Source of the DNA: JAIBJN01 sp963775625
Lineage (GTDB): Bacteria > Actinomycetota > Thermoleophilia > Gaiellales > Gaiellaceae
DNA: 64,000 nt
Reading direction: 5' to 3'
Assembly (NCBI GenBank): GCA_963775625.1
Contig: CAVZJM010000002.1
Location: forward strand, 372,001 to 436,000
A program made the position numbers and the translations under genes. Below the pieces are notes generated by a model. That model was not told the DNA's origin. It saw only the letters and a program-made list of their open reading frames with translations, and ran no database searches. Shown one piece after another: positions 35,874 through 45,286 of the stretch (its first letter is position 1; each line of letters begins with the position of its first letter).

Positions 35874-37076
35874 GTGGGAGCCCTGATCTCCGTCGCCGAG
35901 GCGCAGCGGCTCGTCCTGGAGCGTGCGAAGCCGCTCGAGGCCGAGCGCGTGCCGATCGAGCGGGCGGCCGGCCGCGTGCTGGCCGAGGCTTCGGCGGCGG
36001 CCGTCGACCTCCCTCCCTTCGCCAGCTCGGCCATGGACGGCTACGCGCTCCGCGCGGCGGACACCGAGGCTGCGCCGGTGACGCTGCCGGTGGTCGCCCG
36101 GATCGCGGCCGGCAGCCCGGCGCCTCGCGGGCTGGATGCGGGCGAGGCGATGGCGATCGCCACGGGCGGCGCGGTCCCGGACGGCGCAGACGCCGTCGTG
36201 CCGATCGAGGTCGTCGACGAGACGGCCGAGGGCCTGACCGTGCGCGCGCCGGTTGCCGCCGGCGCCAACGTCCGCGACCGGGGCGGCGACGTCCGCGCGG
36301 GGGAGACCGTGCTCGAGCCGGGCGTCGTCCTCGGGCCCGGACAGGTAGGGGCGCTCGGGGCCGCCGGCGTCGCCGAGGTGCGGTGCGCGAAGCGCCCGCG
36401 GGTGGGCATTCTCGTCACGGGGTCCGAGCTTCGGCAGCCCGGCGAGGAGCTCGCGCCGGGGCAGATCTACGAGTCGAACGGGCTCCTGCTCGCCACCGCG
36501 CTGCAGCTGGCCGGCGCCGTCCCCGCCCAGCTCGGCGTCGTCGCCGACACGGAGGAGGAGCACCGGCGCACGATGGAGCGCGCGCTGCTCGGCTTCGACA
36601 TGCTCGTCACGACCGGCGGCGCGTCGGTCGGCCCGCACGACCTCGTGCGGAAGGTGCAGGCCGAGCTCCGCGTCGAGGAGGTGTTCTGGGGCGTGGCCGT
36701 GAAGCCGGGGAAGCCTGTCGCCTTCGGCGTTCGCCGTGACCACCTCGTGTTCAACCTGCCGGGCAATCCCGTCTCGGTGCTAGCAACCTTCGAGCTCCTG
36801 GTCCGTCCCGCCGTCAACGCGCTGCTCGGCCTGCCGCGGCCGCTGCCGGCCTTCCGCTGGGGCACGCTCGCCGCAGCCGTTCGGCGCAACCCCGACCGGG
36901 ACGAGCTCGTTCGGGCGACGCTGGCGGCGGCCGAGGGCGGGCCATTGCTGAGCCCCGTGCCCGGCCAGGAGTCGCACATGATCGTGAGGGCGGGCCGCGC
37001 CGCAGCGCTCGTCTGGATCGAGGCGGGCCAGGACGAGCTCCCGGCCGGCTCGACCGTCCGCTACCTCGAGCTCTGA
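35874..37076 (+). CDS. moeA: Molybdopterin molybdenumtransferase MoeA
   Basis: 400 residues. It inserts molybdate into adenylated molybdopterin. Domain order: an N-terminal region with LPPFASSAMDGYALRAADT (PPFxxSxMDGYA signature), IATGGAVPDGADAVV, the MoCF-biosynthesis domain with GILVTGSEL, YESNGLLL and VTTGGASVGPHDLV, and a C-terminal beta domain. GTG 35874 follows a TACGGT hexamer by 8 bp. moaC and moaB lie 11 kb downstream. Confidence 0.95.
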   Translation: MGALISVAEAQRLVLERAKPLEAERVPIERAAGRVLAEASAAAVDLPPFASSAMDGYALRAADTEAAPVTLPVVARIAAGSPAPRGLDAGEAMAIATGGAVPDGADAVVPIEVVDETAEGLTVRAPVAAGANVRDRGGDVRAGETVLEPGVVLGPGQVGALGAAGVAEVRCAKRPRVGILVTGSELRQPGEELAPGQIYESNGLLLATALQLAGAVPAQLGVVADTEEEHRRTMERALLGFDMLVTTGGASVGPHDLVRKVQAELRVEEVFWGVAVKPGKPVAFGVRRDHLVFNLPGNPVSVLATFELLVRPAVNALLGLPRPLPAFRWGTLAAAVRRNPDRDELVRATLAAAEGGPLLSPVPGQESHMIVRAGRAAALVWIEAGQDELPAGSTVRYLEL

Positions 37077-37077
37077 C

Positions 37078-37161
37078 TTAGAACCCCTTTCGAAATGAAG
37101 CCGAATGCTGCCGGCCAGCGCGGCCCGGCAGCGACGCATCATTCCGAAATGAGTTCTTAGG
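37078..37161. repeat. ~80-bp palindromic element, copy A (MITE/REP-like)
   Basis: It lies between moeA and the convergent M28 peptidase gene. The ends are imperfect inverted repeats: AGAACCCCTTTCGAAATGAAG on the left pairs with the complement of CATCATTCCGAAATGAGTTCT on the right, around a GC-rich central stem (GCTGCCGG ... CCGGCAGC). The same element in opposite orientation is at 42526-42603. The right end supplies the TAA stop of the M28 gene. Confidence 0.8.
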
Positions 37162-39035
37162 GGCCCTCGGCGCGATCCTCGTGCGAGTCGACGACGACCA
37201 GATGCCGCCTGCGGGCCCTTCGCACCGCGAGGACAGCCTGGTGACCGGCCTCCCTGAACGGCCCGGGGACCCGCTCGCTCACGTCGGGATAGGGCGCGTA
37301 TGTTCGAAGCGCCACGGCGCCGACCTGGCCGGCCGCGGCTCCCCAGGCGAGGAAGGCGACGACCAGCGGCACGGGCACGTAGCCGACCGCGGTGAGCGCG
37401 AGGACGTACCAGATGGCGTCGAGGCCCATGTCGAAGCGAACCGCGAAGGACGCGAACAGGAGCAGCGGCCCGGCGAAGCCGAGCGCATACACCGCGATCT
37501 GGATCGCCCGGCCCCGGTCGCGGACCTGGGGCAGCCAGAGCCACGCATGCAGCGAGGGCAGCACGAAGAGCAGGGAGTAGGGGTTCGCAGCGGCCACCAC
37601 GAGCGCGACGACGGCGAGGACGAGCATTGCCGCCAGGTGGCCTCCGAGCTCCTCCGGCCGTGAGATCGAGCGGGTCGGCGTCAGTCGTGGCCTGACCACG
37701 AGCCAGGCGAGCGCAGAGACCCCGAGCAGGGCCCCGAGCGCGGCAACCGGCCAGTCGCCGGCCGCGGGGGTCTCGGGCCCGATCGGCCTGCTCTCGCCGT
37801 TCGGCAGCAAGCCGATCGCCACGAAGAGCGCGAAGACGAGCCCCATCCAGAGCCAGACGGCCAGCCGGCTGAGATAGCTGCGAAGCGCGGGCCCGAGCGC
37901 GATGTGCCGGCGGCGGCAGCGCGCGAAGAGGTCGACCGTCGCCGCCAGGAAGGGAATGAGCGCCGCGATCAGCAGGAGCTGCAGGGTCCAGCCGTACAGG
38001 AGCCGCGTCCCGAAGTAGAGGTACGACTGCGTGCCGCTTGCGACCTCGGCGGACTCGTCCAAGGACGCGACGAGCATCTGCGTGGCGCGCCCGAGCTCAC
38101 CCAGGCGGTGCTCGTCGAGGTTGGCGATGGAGTCGCCGTCCGCTGGGCGGGGACGACTGCCGCCGGTGGTGACCGTCACCGCCGGCACGCCGTGCGAGAC
38201 GAACGGTGCCTGCTCGTAGAAGCTGAAGGGGAACGCGAGGTCGACCAGCTGGGCGAGGGCCCCGGCCCGGCGTGGCTCGGCGCCGGCCTGCGTCCTCGAT
38301 CACCTCGTCGACCGTTGCCAGGAGCGTCGGGCTGGGCACCCGCGCCGTGTCGCCGGCAAACTCGATCCGCGGCGAGCCGCTAGACCCGATCGCGTCGAGG
38401 TTGACGAGCGCCGCCGGGCGCTCGGCATAGGGCAGGCTCTGCGCAAAGTGGGCTGCGCCCAGGCCTCCGTACGCGCCGCCGTCGCTGGACACGAGGACGA
38501 TCGGGTGCGCATGAGAGGCGCTGCCGAGATCGCGCGCGAGCTCGAGCAGGGCGCCGGTGCCGGAGGCATTGTCGTCGGCGCCCGGCGATGTGCCGATGTT
38601 GTCGCGGTGCGCGAGCACCACGATCGGGCGCTGCGCCTGGGTCGCCGCCGGTCCCGTTCGCGGCGCGACGGCTACCAGGTTGACGAGCTCCTCCGTGCCC
38701 AGCCCCGGGATGTCGGCCGAGAACGTCTGGCGCTCGACCGTGAAGCCGTAGCTTTCGAGCTGATCCTCGACCCAGTCGGTCGCCTGCTCCGACCCTTCCG
38801 TGCCCGGCGCGCGGTTCGGGAACGCCGTCAACTCCGTCGCGAACTGAAGGGCGGTCGCCTGGTCGAAGAACGGCTGCGTGCGGGGGGGCGGAAGCGGGTC
38901 GGGTCTCCCGACGCTGAAGGCGGCCACGAGCACGGGAACGGCGACGACGAGCCACGCGGCGCGATAGATGCGCGTCGAGACCGGCCGCTCCAGGGACCCG
39001 CGCCGCGGCCGACGGCGTGGCGCTTCTGCGGCCAT
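37157..39035 (-). pseudogene. Membrane-anchored M28 family metallopeptidase, frame-disrupted
   Basis: Part 1 from ATG 39035: a signal/anchor helix (YRAAWLVVAVPVLVAAFSVG), then the peptidase domain with LAHRDNIGTSPGADDNASGTGALLELARDL and LVSSDGGAYGGLGAAHFAQ. Part 2, in another frame, continues FYEQAPFVSHGVPAVTVTTGG, then about eight hydrophobic segments to the stop at 37157. The frames meet near 38285-38295 (GCAGGCCGGCGCC); removing one C gives EDAGGAEPRRAGALAQLVDLAF and one reading frame of about 625 residues. M28 enzymes are zinc aminopeptidases; fusion to a polytopic domain is known for some bacterial and eukaryotic members. A TACACT hexamer lies 10 bp before the start. Confidence 0.8.
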
Positions 39036-39121
39036 GAGCCCGCCAAGTGTAGTCGCCCGATCGGCAGCCCCGGTGGCTCCGGCCCGATCCGCCCCGCGCC
39101 GTCCCTATCCTTAGCGCAGCG

Positions 39122-39820
39122 ATGGAAGCGCGCCCCACGGTGCTCCTCGTGGACGACGAGGAGTCGGTGCAGAAGGTCCTCACCTATCCGCTCGAGCGCG
39201 AGGGCTATCGCGTCGTGCAGGCCCGTGACGGCCAGGAGGCGCTGGAGCGCTACCGCGACGAGCCGGTCGACCTCGTGATCCTCGACCTCATGCTCCCCCG
39301 CCTCGACGGTCTCGCGGTGTGCCGGCGCCTGCGCGAGGAGCGGAGCGCGGTTCCGATCATCATGCTCACCGCGCGCGGCGACGAAGGCGACAAGGTGCTC
39401 GGCCTCGAGCTCGGCGCCGACGACTACATCACGAAGCCGTTCTCGATCCGGGAGTTCATGAGCCGTGTCCGCGCGCTCCTCCGGCGGGCCCAGCTGCCTC
39501 CTTCCAGCGGCCGCGACCAGGTGATGGAGGTGAACGGGATCCGGATCGACACCGGCAGGCGGACGGTGGAGGCCCGGGGAGCGCCCGTTCAGCTCACATA
39601 CCTGGAGTTCGAGCTCCTGCGCATGCTGGCGACGAGCCCGGGGCGCGTTTTCACGCGAAAAGCGTTGCTCGACGAGCTCTGGGGCGGCTCGGAGTTTCGC
39701 GATCCGCGAACGATCGACGTCCACGTCCGGCATCTCCGGGAGAAGATCGAGCAGGACCCTGGAGAGCCCGAGCTGATCTTCACCGTTCGGGGCGCCGGCT
39801 ACCGGTTTCGCGACGCGTGA
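39122..39820 (+). CDS. Two-component response regulator, OmpR/PhoB type
   Basis: 232 residues. Receiver domain with acidic pocket VLLVDDEE, phosphoacceptor Asp55 in LVILDLMLPRLDG, Thr in IIMLTARG, and Lys in ADDYITKPF. A C-terminal winged helix follows with LTYLEFELLRMLATSPGRVFTR and TIDVHVRHLREKIE. ATG 39122 follows TATCCT by 10 bp. It overlaps the kinase gene (GTGA) and is followed by an HtrA protease, as in mycobacterial MprAB-PepD, so envelope stress is the likely signal (inference). Confidence 0.95.
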   Translation: MEARPTVLLVDDEESVQKVLTYPLEREGYRVVQARDGQEALERYRDEPVDLVILDLMLPRLDGLAVCRRLREERSAVPIIMLTARGDEGDKVLGLELGADDYITKPFSIREFMSRVRALLRRAQLPPSSGRDQVMEVNGIRIDTGRRTVEARGAPVQLTYLEFELLRMLATSPGRVFTRKALLDELWGGSEFRDPRTIDVHVRHLREKIEQDPGEPELIFTVRGAGYRFRDA

Positions 39821-41241
39821 GAGGCCCTCCGCTCATCAGCCTGAGCGTCAAGGTAGGCCTCCTCCTCTTCGCGGTCGTCGCCGGGGCGCTGGCCATCGTC
39901 TACGTCGCCGTCGTGCCGCAGCTCGAGAGCCGGCTGGTCGACGCGAAGATCGACGAGCTCAGGAAGGCCGCCCCCACGGTGGGCCAGCAGGTGAGCGATG
40001 TTCAGTCCGACTTTCTGTCCATGCAGCAGGTGGTGCGCGACCAGAGCGAGAGCCTGGGCTCGCGAATCGTCGTGCTCGAGGAGTTCACCGACGATCAGCT
40101 GCGGGAGGTCGCAGACTCGCGCGACACCCCGCTCGGCGACTTCTCGGCGGACCCACTGGCCCTCGAGGCGTGGTCCACCCAGGCGCCGGTCGCAGGCCGG
40201 AGCGAGCACGAGGGTGAGCAGTACGCCGAGGTCGCCCAGCCGGAGGGCCGACTCGTCGTCGTGCTCGCGGCGCCGCTCGACGACGTCCTCGCAAACGTCA
40301 GGCTCGTCCGCCGGAGCCTGCTGGTCGCCGGGGCCGTCTCGCTCGCCGTCTCCTGGCTCGTCGGCTACCTGCTGGCCTGGAGCTTCACGCGCCGGATCCG
40401 TCGCCTGGAGACCGCGGCCGAGCGGCTTGCGGACGGCGACTTCGAGACGCCGGTCGCCGACGGCGGTCGTGACGAGGTCGGACAACTGGCCGACGCCTTC
40501 GACGGCATGCGGGTGCGCCTGGCGGTGCTCGATCGCGCGCGCAGGGAGTTCATCGCCAACGCGTCGCACGAGCTGAGGACGCCCCTGTTCTCCCTGGGAG
40601 GCTTCGTCGAGCTCCTGGACGACGAGGAGATCGACCCCGACGTCAGGCGGGACTTCCTCGCCGAGATGCGGGCCCAGATCGACCGGCTGACGCGACTCGC
40701 CACGGACCTGCTCGATCTCTCGCGCCTCGATGCCGGCCAGCTCGAGGTCGAGATCGGGCCCTTCGACCTGGCGTCGACGGCCCGCCTCGTGGCCGACGAG
40801 TTCCGGGCCGTCGCGGAGTCCGCCGACCACGAGCTCCAGGCGGAGGCGGACGTCGCGGTCGAGGCGCTCGGCGACGAGCTGCGCGTGCAGCAGATCGCGC
40901 GGGGGCTCGTCGAGAACGCCATTCGCCACACGCCGCCGGGCACGATCGTGATCATCCGCGCGGTGCGGCGGGGCCACGAGGCGGTCCTCGAGGTCCGCGA
41001 CGACGGGCCCGGCATCCCGTCCGAGGACCAGAAGCACCTGTTCCAGCGCTTCTATCGTGCCGCGGGCGGCAAGGCGTCCGGCAGCGGCCTCGGCCTGGCG
41101 ATCGCCTGGGAGCTCGCCTCACGGCTCGACGGGTCGATCGAGCTGTCCTCTCGGCCCGGCGCCACCGTTTTCACGTTGAATCTTCCGGGGGCGCCGGCGG
41201 AGGCGGCGAGCCAGGAGATCGTGGCGAATGTAGCAAGCTAG
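39817..41241 (+). CDS. Sensor histidine kinase (HAMP, HisKA, HATPase)
   Basis: 474 residues. TM1 at about 12-33, an extracytoplasmic sensor of about 130 residues, TM2 at about 168-190, HAMP (FTRRIRRLETAAERLADGDFETPV), dimerisation/phosphoacceptor helix FIANASHELRTPLFSL with His251, then N box LVENAIRHTPPG, G1 VRDDGPGIP, F box and G2 GSGLGLAIAW. Its partner is the preceding response regulator. The extracellular region has no recognised ligand fold. Confidence 0.95.
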   Translation: MRGPPLISLSVKVGLLLFAVVAGALAIVYVAVVPQLESRLVDAKIDELRKAAPTVGQQVSDVQSDFLSMQQVVRDQSESLGSRIVVLEEFTDDQLREVADSRDTPLGDFSADPLALEAWSTQAPVAGRSEHEGEQYAEVAQPEGRLVVVLAAPLDDVLANVRLVRRSLLVAGAVSLAVSWLVGYLLAWSFTRRIRRLETAAERLADGDFETPVADGGRDEVGQLADAFDGMRVRLAVLDRARREFIANASHELRTPLFSLGGFVELLDDEEIDPDVRRDFLAEMRAQIDRLTRLATDLLDLSRLDAGQLEVEIGPFDLASTARLVADEFRAVAESADHELQAEADVAVEALGDELRVQQIARGLVENAIRHTPPGTIVIIRAVRRGHEAVLEVRDDGPGIPSEDQKHLFQRFYRAAGGKASGSGLGLAIAWELASRLDGSIELSSRPGATVFTLNLPGAPAEAASQEIVANVAS

Positions 41242-41242
41242 T

Positions 41243-41262
41243 CGGGGAGGCAGATCTCCCCG
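41243..41262. repeat. 7-bp stem hairpin after the histidine-kinase gene
   Basis: CGGGGAG, a 6-base loop, then CTCCCCG, starting 2 bp after the kinase stop. There is no T-run, so it is at best a weak terminator. A TACGAT hexamer 9 bp before the htrA GTG follows directly, so it may separate the kinase transcript from a distinct htrA transcript. Confidence 0.4.
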
Positions 41263-41284
41263 GCGTCACTACGATGAGTCGAAC

Positions 41285-42529
41285 GTGACTCGCCCAGGGG
41301 CCATCGCCGCCATCGCCGTCGTCTCGGCCCTCCTGGGCGGTACGTTCGCGCTCGTGCTCGGAAAGACCGCCGGCTGGATCGACGACGACGCCGGCCAGGT
41401 CCAGACCGTGCTCGTCCCGGCTCCGGGCGAGGCGACTCCGGCTGCGGACACCCGCGACGCGAACGCGGCGAGGCCGCTGGTGGGGAACGGCTTCGACGCT
41501 GCGGAGCTCTATCGCAAGCGCGCCGGCGGAGTTGTGACCATCTTCGCGCTCTTCGGCGAGGGAGGCATCGACGACGCGGAAGTGACTGCGTCGCAGGGAT
41601 CGGGATTCGTCGTCTCGGAGAAGGGCTACATCCTCACCAACTCGCACGTCGTCACGACCGCGGGGGAATCCGACCCCGGCGCCACGCCGCATGCGGCGGA
41701 CACGGTCTATGTTCAGTTTCGGGACGGCGAGCGGGTTCCGGCGGCGATCGTCGGCTGGGACGTCTTCGACGATGTCGGCGTTCTCAAGGTCGACCCGGAC
41801 GACCATGCCGTCAGCCCGGTGCCGCTCGGCGACTCGAGCACCGTCGTCGTCGGCGAGCCGGTGGCGGCGATCGGGAGCCCGTTCGGCCAGGAGAGCTCGC
41901 TGAGCGTCGGCGTCGTCTCGGCCACGGAGCGATCGATCGACTCGATCACCTCGGGCTTCAACCTCGTCGACGCCATCCAGACGGACGCTCCGATCAACCG
42001 GGGCAACTCGGGAGGGCCGATGTTCAATGCCGCGGGGAACGTGATCGGCATCAACGCACAGATCAGAAGCGAGTCCGGCACCGCTGAAGGCGTCGGCTTC
42101 GCCGTCCCGATCAACGCCGCCAAGCGCTCCATGGAGCAGCTCATCCAGACCGGGAAGGTGCGCTATGCGTGGCTCGGTGTGACCACGCAGACGGTCACGC
42201 CCAGGATTGCCGAGCGCTTCGGCTTCGCCGAGACGAGAGGCGCCGCCGTTCAGTCGGTGGCCGGCGGAAGCCCGGCCGACCGCGCCGGCCTGCTCGGCGG
42301 TCGCGCGGAGCAGGAGGTCGACGGCTTGAGGTTCTGTCCGGGCGGCGACCTCATCGTCGAGATCGACGGAACGCCCGTGCGCTCGGCCGAGGACGTCGTC
42401 AGAGCCGTCAACCAGCAGCGCCTCCCCGGTGACGAGATCCGCCTCGTCGTCCTCCGCGGGAGCCAGCGCCTCGAGCTGACCGCTACGCTCGGCGACCGGC
42501 CGGCGAATCCGCCCGCGCTCGCCTGCTAA
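41285..42529 (+). CDS. HtrA/DegP-like trypsin-fold serine protease with PDZ domain
   Basis: 414 residues. One N-terminal membrane anchor (IAAIAVVSALLGGTFALVLG). The protease domain has the complete triad: His121 in LTNSHVV, Asp163 in VFDDVGVLKV, and Ser242 in NRGNSGGPM. A C-terminal PDZ domain (about 300-405) follows with VQSVAGGSPADRAGLLGG and GGDLIVEIDGTPV. It degrades or refolds damaged envelope proteins. The stop TAA is the first triplet of repeat copy B. Confidence 0.94.
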   Translation: MTRPGAIAAIAVVSALLGGTFALVLGKTAGWIDDDAGQVQTVLVPAPGEATPAADTRDANAARPLVGNGFDAAELYRKRAGGVVTIFALFGEGGIDDAEVTASQGSGFVVSEKGYILTNSHVVTTAGESDPGATPHAADTVYVQFRDGERVPAAIVGWDVFDDVGVLKVDPDDHAVSPVPLGDSSTVVVGEPVAAIGSPFGQESSLSVGVVSATERSIDSITSGFNLVDAIQTDAPINRGNSGGPMFNAAGNVIGINAQIRSESGTAEGVGFAVPINAAKRSMEQLIQTGKVRYAWLGVTTQTVTPRIAERFGFAETRGAAVQSVAGGSPADRAGLLGGRAEQEVDGLRFCPGGDLIVEIDGTPVRSAEDVVRAVNQQRLPGDEIRLVVLRGSQRLELTATLGDRPANPPALAC

Positions 42530-42603
42530 GAACTCATTTCGGAGTGATGCGCCGTCGTCGGGCGGCCCGGCGGCACCCGGCTTCATTTCGAAAGGAGTTC
42601 TAG
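42526..42603. repeat. ~80-bp palindromic element, copy B (MITE/REP-like)
   Basis: Reverse orientation relative to copy A at 37078-37161. It begins TAAGAACTCATTTCGG (the TAA is the htrA stop) and ends CTTCATTTCGAAAGGAG followed by TTCTAGG. The terminal 20 bp on each side match copy A with one or two differences, while the central stem sequence differs but stays self-complementary, as expected for a structure-conserved element. Confidence 0.8.
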
Positions 42604-42633
42604 GCCCTCCTGGCGGCGCCCTAGACTGGGCGC

Positions 42634-43485
42634 GTGCTGCCCAGCGAGGATCTGATCCTCCTCGGGGACAACCTCGACGTGCTCCCGGGCTTCGACGACG
42701 GCTGCTTCCAGCTCGTCTACGCGGACCCGCCCTTCAACACGGGACGCCGGCAGCGGCGGCTCTCCCTGGCGACGGAGGCCAGACCGGACGGCGACCGGAA
42801 GGGCTTCGGCGGTCGGCGCTATGCCACCCGCGTCCTCGCAGAGTCCTCGTTCGACGACTCGTTCGACGACTACCTCGGCTTCCTGGAGCCGCGGCTCGTA
42901 GAGCTCCACCGTCTGCTCGCGTCCACCGGGACGCTCTATCTCCATCTCGACTATCGCGAGGCCCACTACGCGAAGGTGCTGCTCGACCGGCTGTTCGGGC
43001 GCGAGTGCTTCCTGAACGAGATCGTCTGGGCCTACGACTACGGCGCCCGCCCTCGCCGCAGGTGGCCGGCCAAGCACGACACGATCCTCGTCTACGTCAA
43101 GGATCCCGACCGCTACTGGTTCGACGCCGAGGCGGTCGAGCGCGAGCCGTACATGGCCCCCGGCCTCGTCACCGCGGAGAAGGCTGCGCGCGGCAAGCTT
43201 CCTACCGACGTCTGGTGGCACACGATCGTCTCCCCCACGGGGAAGGAGAAGACCGGCTACCCGACGCAGAAGCCGGAGGGTGTCGTTCGCCGGATCGTCC
43301 AGGCCTCGTCGCGGCCGGGCGACTGGTGCCTCGATCCGTTCGCCGGCTCGGGGACGCTCGGGGCGGTCTGCGGGCAGCTCGGGCGCCACTTCGTCCTCGT
43401 CGACTCGAGCTCCGAGGCGGTCGAGGTCGCCCGGCGGCGCCTCGAGCGGTCGCGCGAATCGCCGGCTCCGGCCGCCAGGGGGTAG
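42634..43485 (+). CDS. Beta-class DNA methyltransferase (adenine-N6 or cytosine-N4), orphan
   Basis: 283 residues. Motif IV YADPPFNTG (residues 29-37) precedes a central variable region, with motif I DPFAGSGTLGAV (about 234) near the C-terminus; this order is the beta class (CcrM, M.RsrI, M.MboIIA-like). DPPF occurs in N6-adenine and some N4-cytosine enzymes. No restriction endonuclease or specificity subunit is adjacent, so it may be a solitary methylase. GTG 42634 has TAGACT 6 bp before it. The target site cannot be read from the sequence. Confidence 0.88.
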   Translation: MLPSEDLILLGDNLDVLPGFDDGCFQLVYADPPFNTGRRQRRLSLATEARPDGDRKGFGGRRYATRVLAESSFDDSFDDYLGFLEPRLVELHRLLASTGTLYLHLDYREAHYAKVLLDRLFGRECFLNEIVWAYDYGARPRRRWPAKHDTILVYVKDPDRYWFDAEAVEREPYMAPGLVTAEKAARGKLPTDVWWHTIVSPTGKEKTGYPTQKPEGVVRRIVQASSRPGDWCLDPFAGSGTLGAVCGQLGRHFVLVDSSSEAVEVARRRLERSRESPAPAARG

Positions 43486-43503
43486 ATTTCGGCGTCTGCG
43501 GCA

Positions 43504-43941
43504 ATGCTGCGCGTGAGCAACCAGGACGCCATCTCAGCGAGCGTGGTCTCGCTCGTCATCCCGGCCAAGGCCGAGTACATCGCCCTCGGCCGGCTCGCGC
43601 TCGCCGGGCTCCTGCGGCCGCGGGCCGTCGAGCCGGAGGTGATCGCGGACGTCAAGCTCGCGTTGACGGAGGCCTGCTCGAACTCGATTCGGCACGCCTA
43701 CGCGGACGGAAGAGAGGGCGAGGTCGAGATCCGCTACGAGCTCGCCGACTCGAGTCTCGCGGTCGAGGTGTCGGACGAGGGCGGCGGCTTCGATCCCGCG
43801 CTCCTCGAGCCGGCTCCGGGGGAGCCTGACGAGGGTGGCCTCGGCATCGCCATCATCCGGGCGCTCAGCGACGACCTGAGCGTCGGGCCCGGCCGGGGCG
43901 GCACCGGCTACTGCGTTCGGTTCACGAAGACCCTGAGCTGA
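43504..43941 (+). CDS. RsbW/SpoIIAB-like anti-sigma ATPase (HATPase_c_2)
   Basis: 145 residues, a single GHKL domain. The N box is ALTEACSNSIRHAYADG, G1 is VSDEGGGFDP, and a short G2 segment GGLGIAIIRALSDDL follows. Such small kinases phosphorylate anti-anti-sigma factors and bind sigma factors in general-stress circuits. No antagonist (STAS) or sigma gene is next to it. Its position before trehalose genes may suggest a stress-response link (inference). Confidence 0.85.
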   Translation: MLRVSNQDAISASVVSLVIPAKAEYIALGRLALAGLLRPRAVEPEVIADVKLALTEACSNSIRHAYADGREGEVEIRYELADSSLAVEVSDEGGGFDPALLEPAPGEPDEGGLGIAIIRALSDDLSVGPGRGGTGYCVRFTKTLS

Positions 43942-43981
43942 GAACCGGAATCACCCGGCGCGCGCGGTATCGTCCGCCTCC

Positions 43982-45265
43982 GTGCCGCTTCAGCTGGTCA
44001 ACGTCGGGACGAAGCTGTTGGCCGATTACGCGTCCATCGCCACGCGTGGCCTCATGGACCAGATCCGCGAGCTCGCCCGGCCGCTCGAGGGCAAGCGCGT
44101 TCTGCACCTCTCGGCGACCGCGTTCGGTGGCGGCGTGGCCGAGATCCTCTACACGCTCGTGCCGCTCATGCGCGATGCGGGCCTCGACGTCGAGTGGCGC
44201 ATCATCCACGGCCAGGACGAGTTCTTCGACGTCACGAAGGCGATCCACAACGCCCTGCAGGGTGATCCCGGCGGCCTCACGCCGGAGCAGGAGCAGGTCT
44301 TCGAGCGCTACCAGGCCCTGAACGCCGAGGCGCTCGAGGGCTCCTACGACTTCGTCATCGTTCACGATCCGCAGCCGGTGGGCGTGATCGAGCATGCACG
44401 CCATGTCGGCCGCCACTGGTCCTGGCGCTGTCACATCGACCTGTCGGAGCCGAATCCGTCCGTTCTCGAATTCCTGCTTCCGTGGATCTGCGCGCACGAC
44501 GCGGCGGTCTTCCACCGCCGTCAGTACGTCCCGGATGCCGACGACCTGCCGACGGCGTGGATCTGGCCCCCGGCGATCGATCCGCTCGCCCCCAAGAACA
44601 TGGCTCTCTCGGCCGAGGACGCCAGCTACATCGTCGACCAGTTCGGGATCGACGTCGGGCGGCCGCTGATCACGCAGGTGAGCCGCTTCGACCCCTGGAA
44701 GGATCCGCTCGGCGTCATCGAAGCCTGGCGCATCGTGCGCGAGTCGCATCCGGACGTGCAGCTCGCCCTCGTCGGCTCGATGGCGCACGACGACCCGGAG
44801 GGCTGGGAGTACTACAACCGCACGGTCGCCGCGGCCGACGGAGATCCCGACATCTTCATCCTTTCGAACCTGAACAACGTCGGGTCTGTCGAGGTGAATG
44901 CGTTCCAGGTCCATTCGGCCGCGGTCTTGCAGAAGTCGATCCGGGAGGGCTTCGGGCTGACGGTGACCGAGGCGCTCTGGAAGTCGCGGCCGGTGGTGGC
45001 CGGCCGGGTCGGCGGGATCGTCGACCAGATCTCCGACGACGAGACCGGCTACCTGGTCTCCTCGGTGGAGGAGTGTGCCGAGAAGACCAAGCTCGTCCTG
45101 GACGACCCGGCGCACGGCCGGCAGCTGGCTCTCAGGGGCAAGGAGCACGTCCGCCGCCACTTCCTCACGCCCCGTCTCCTCCGGGACTGGCTCGTTCACT
45201 TCAACGAGCTGGAGGGGAACGGCGGGGACGTGGTCGAGCTGGCCGAGTCCCTGCGCAGCGCCTAG
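43982..45265 (+). CDS. Trehalose synthase-like GT4 glycosyltransferase (TreT family)
   Basis: 427 residues, GT-B fold. The N-terminal domain has VLHLSATAFGGGVAEILYTLVPLM and the C-terminal domain has TQVSRFDPWKDPLGVIEAW (nucleotide-sugar site), SIREGFGLTVTEALWKSRPVVAGRVGGI and the acidic EGFGLT(V)TE motif of retaining GT4 enzymes. TreT makes trehalose from glucose and a nucleoside-diphosphate glucose in a reversible step. GTG 43982 follows TATCGT by 8 bp. It sits directly before otsA, giving two routes toward trehalose. Confidence 0.87.
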   Translation: MPLQLVNVGTKLLADYASIATRGLMDQIRELARPLEGKRVLHLSATAFGGGVAEILYTLVPLMRDAGLDVEWRIIHGQDEFFDVTKAIHNALQGDPGGLTPEQEQVFERYQALNAEALEGSYDFVIVHDPQPVGVIEHARHVGRHWSWRCHIDLSEPNPSVLEFLLPWICAHDAAVFHRRQYVPDADDLPTAWIWPPAIDPLAPKNMALSAEDASYIVDQFGIDVGRPLITQVSRFDPWKDPLGVIEAWRIVRESHPDVQLALVGSMAHDDPEGWEYYNRTVAAADGDPDIFILSNLNNVGSVEVNAFQVHSAAVLQKSIREGFGLTVTEALWKSRPVVAGRVGGIVDQISDDETGYLVSSVEECAEKTKLVLDDPAHGRQLALRGKEHVRRHFLTPRLLRDWLVHFNELEGNGGDVVELAESLRSA

Positions 45266-45286
45266 CGCGCGTCTAGGGTGTCCGCC

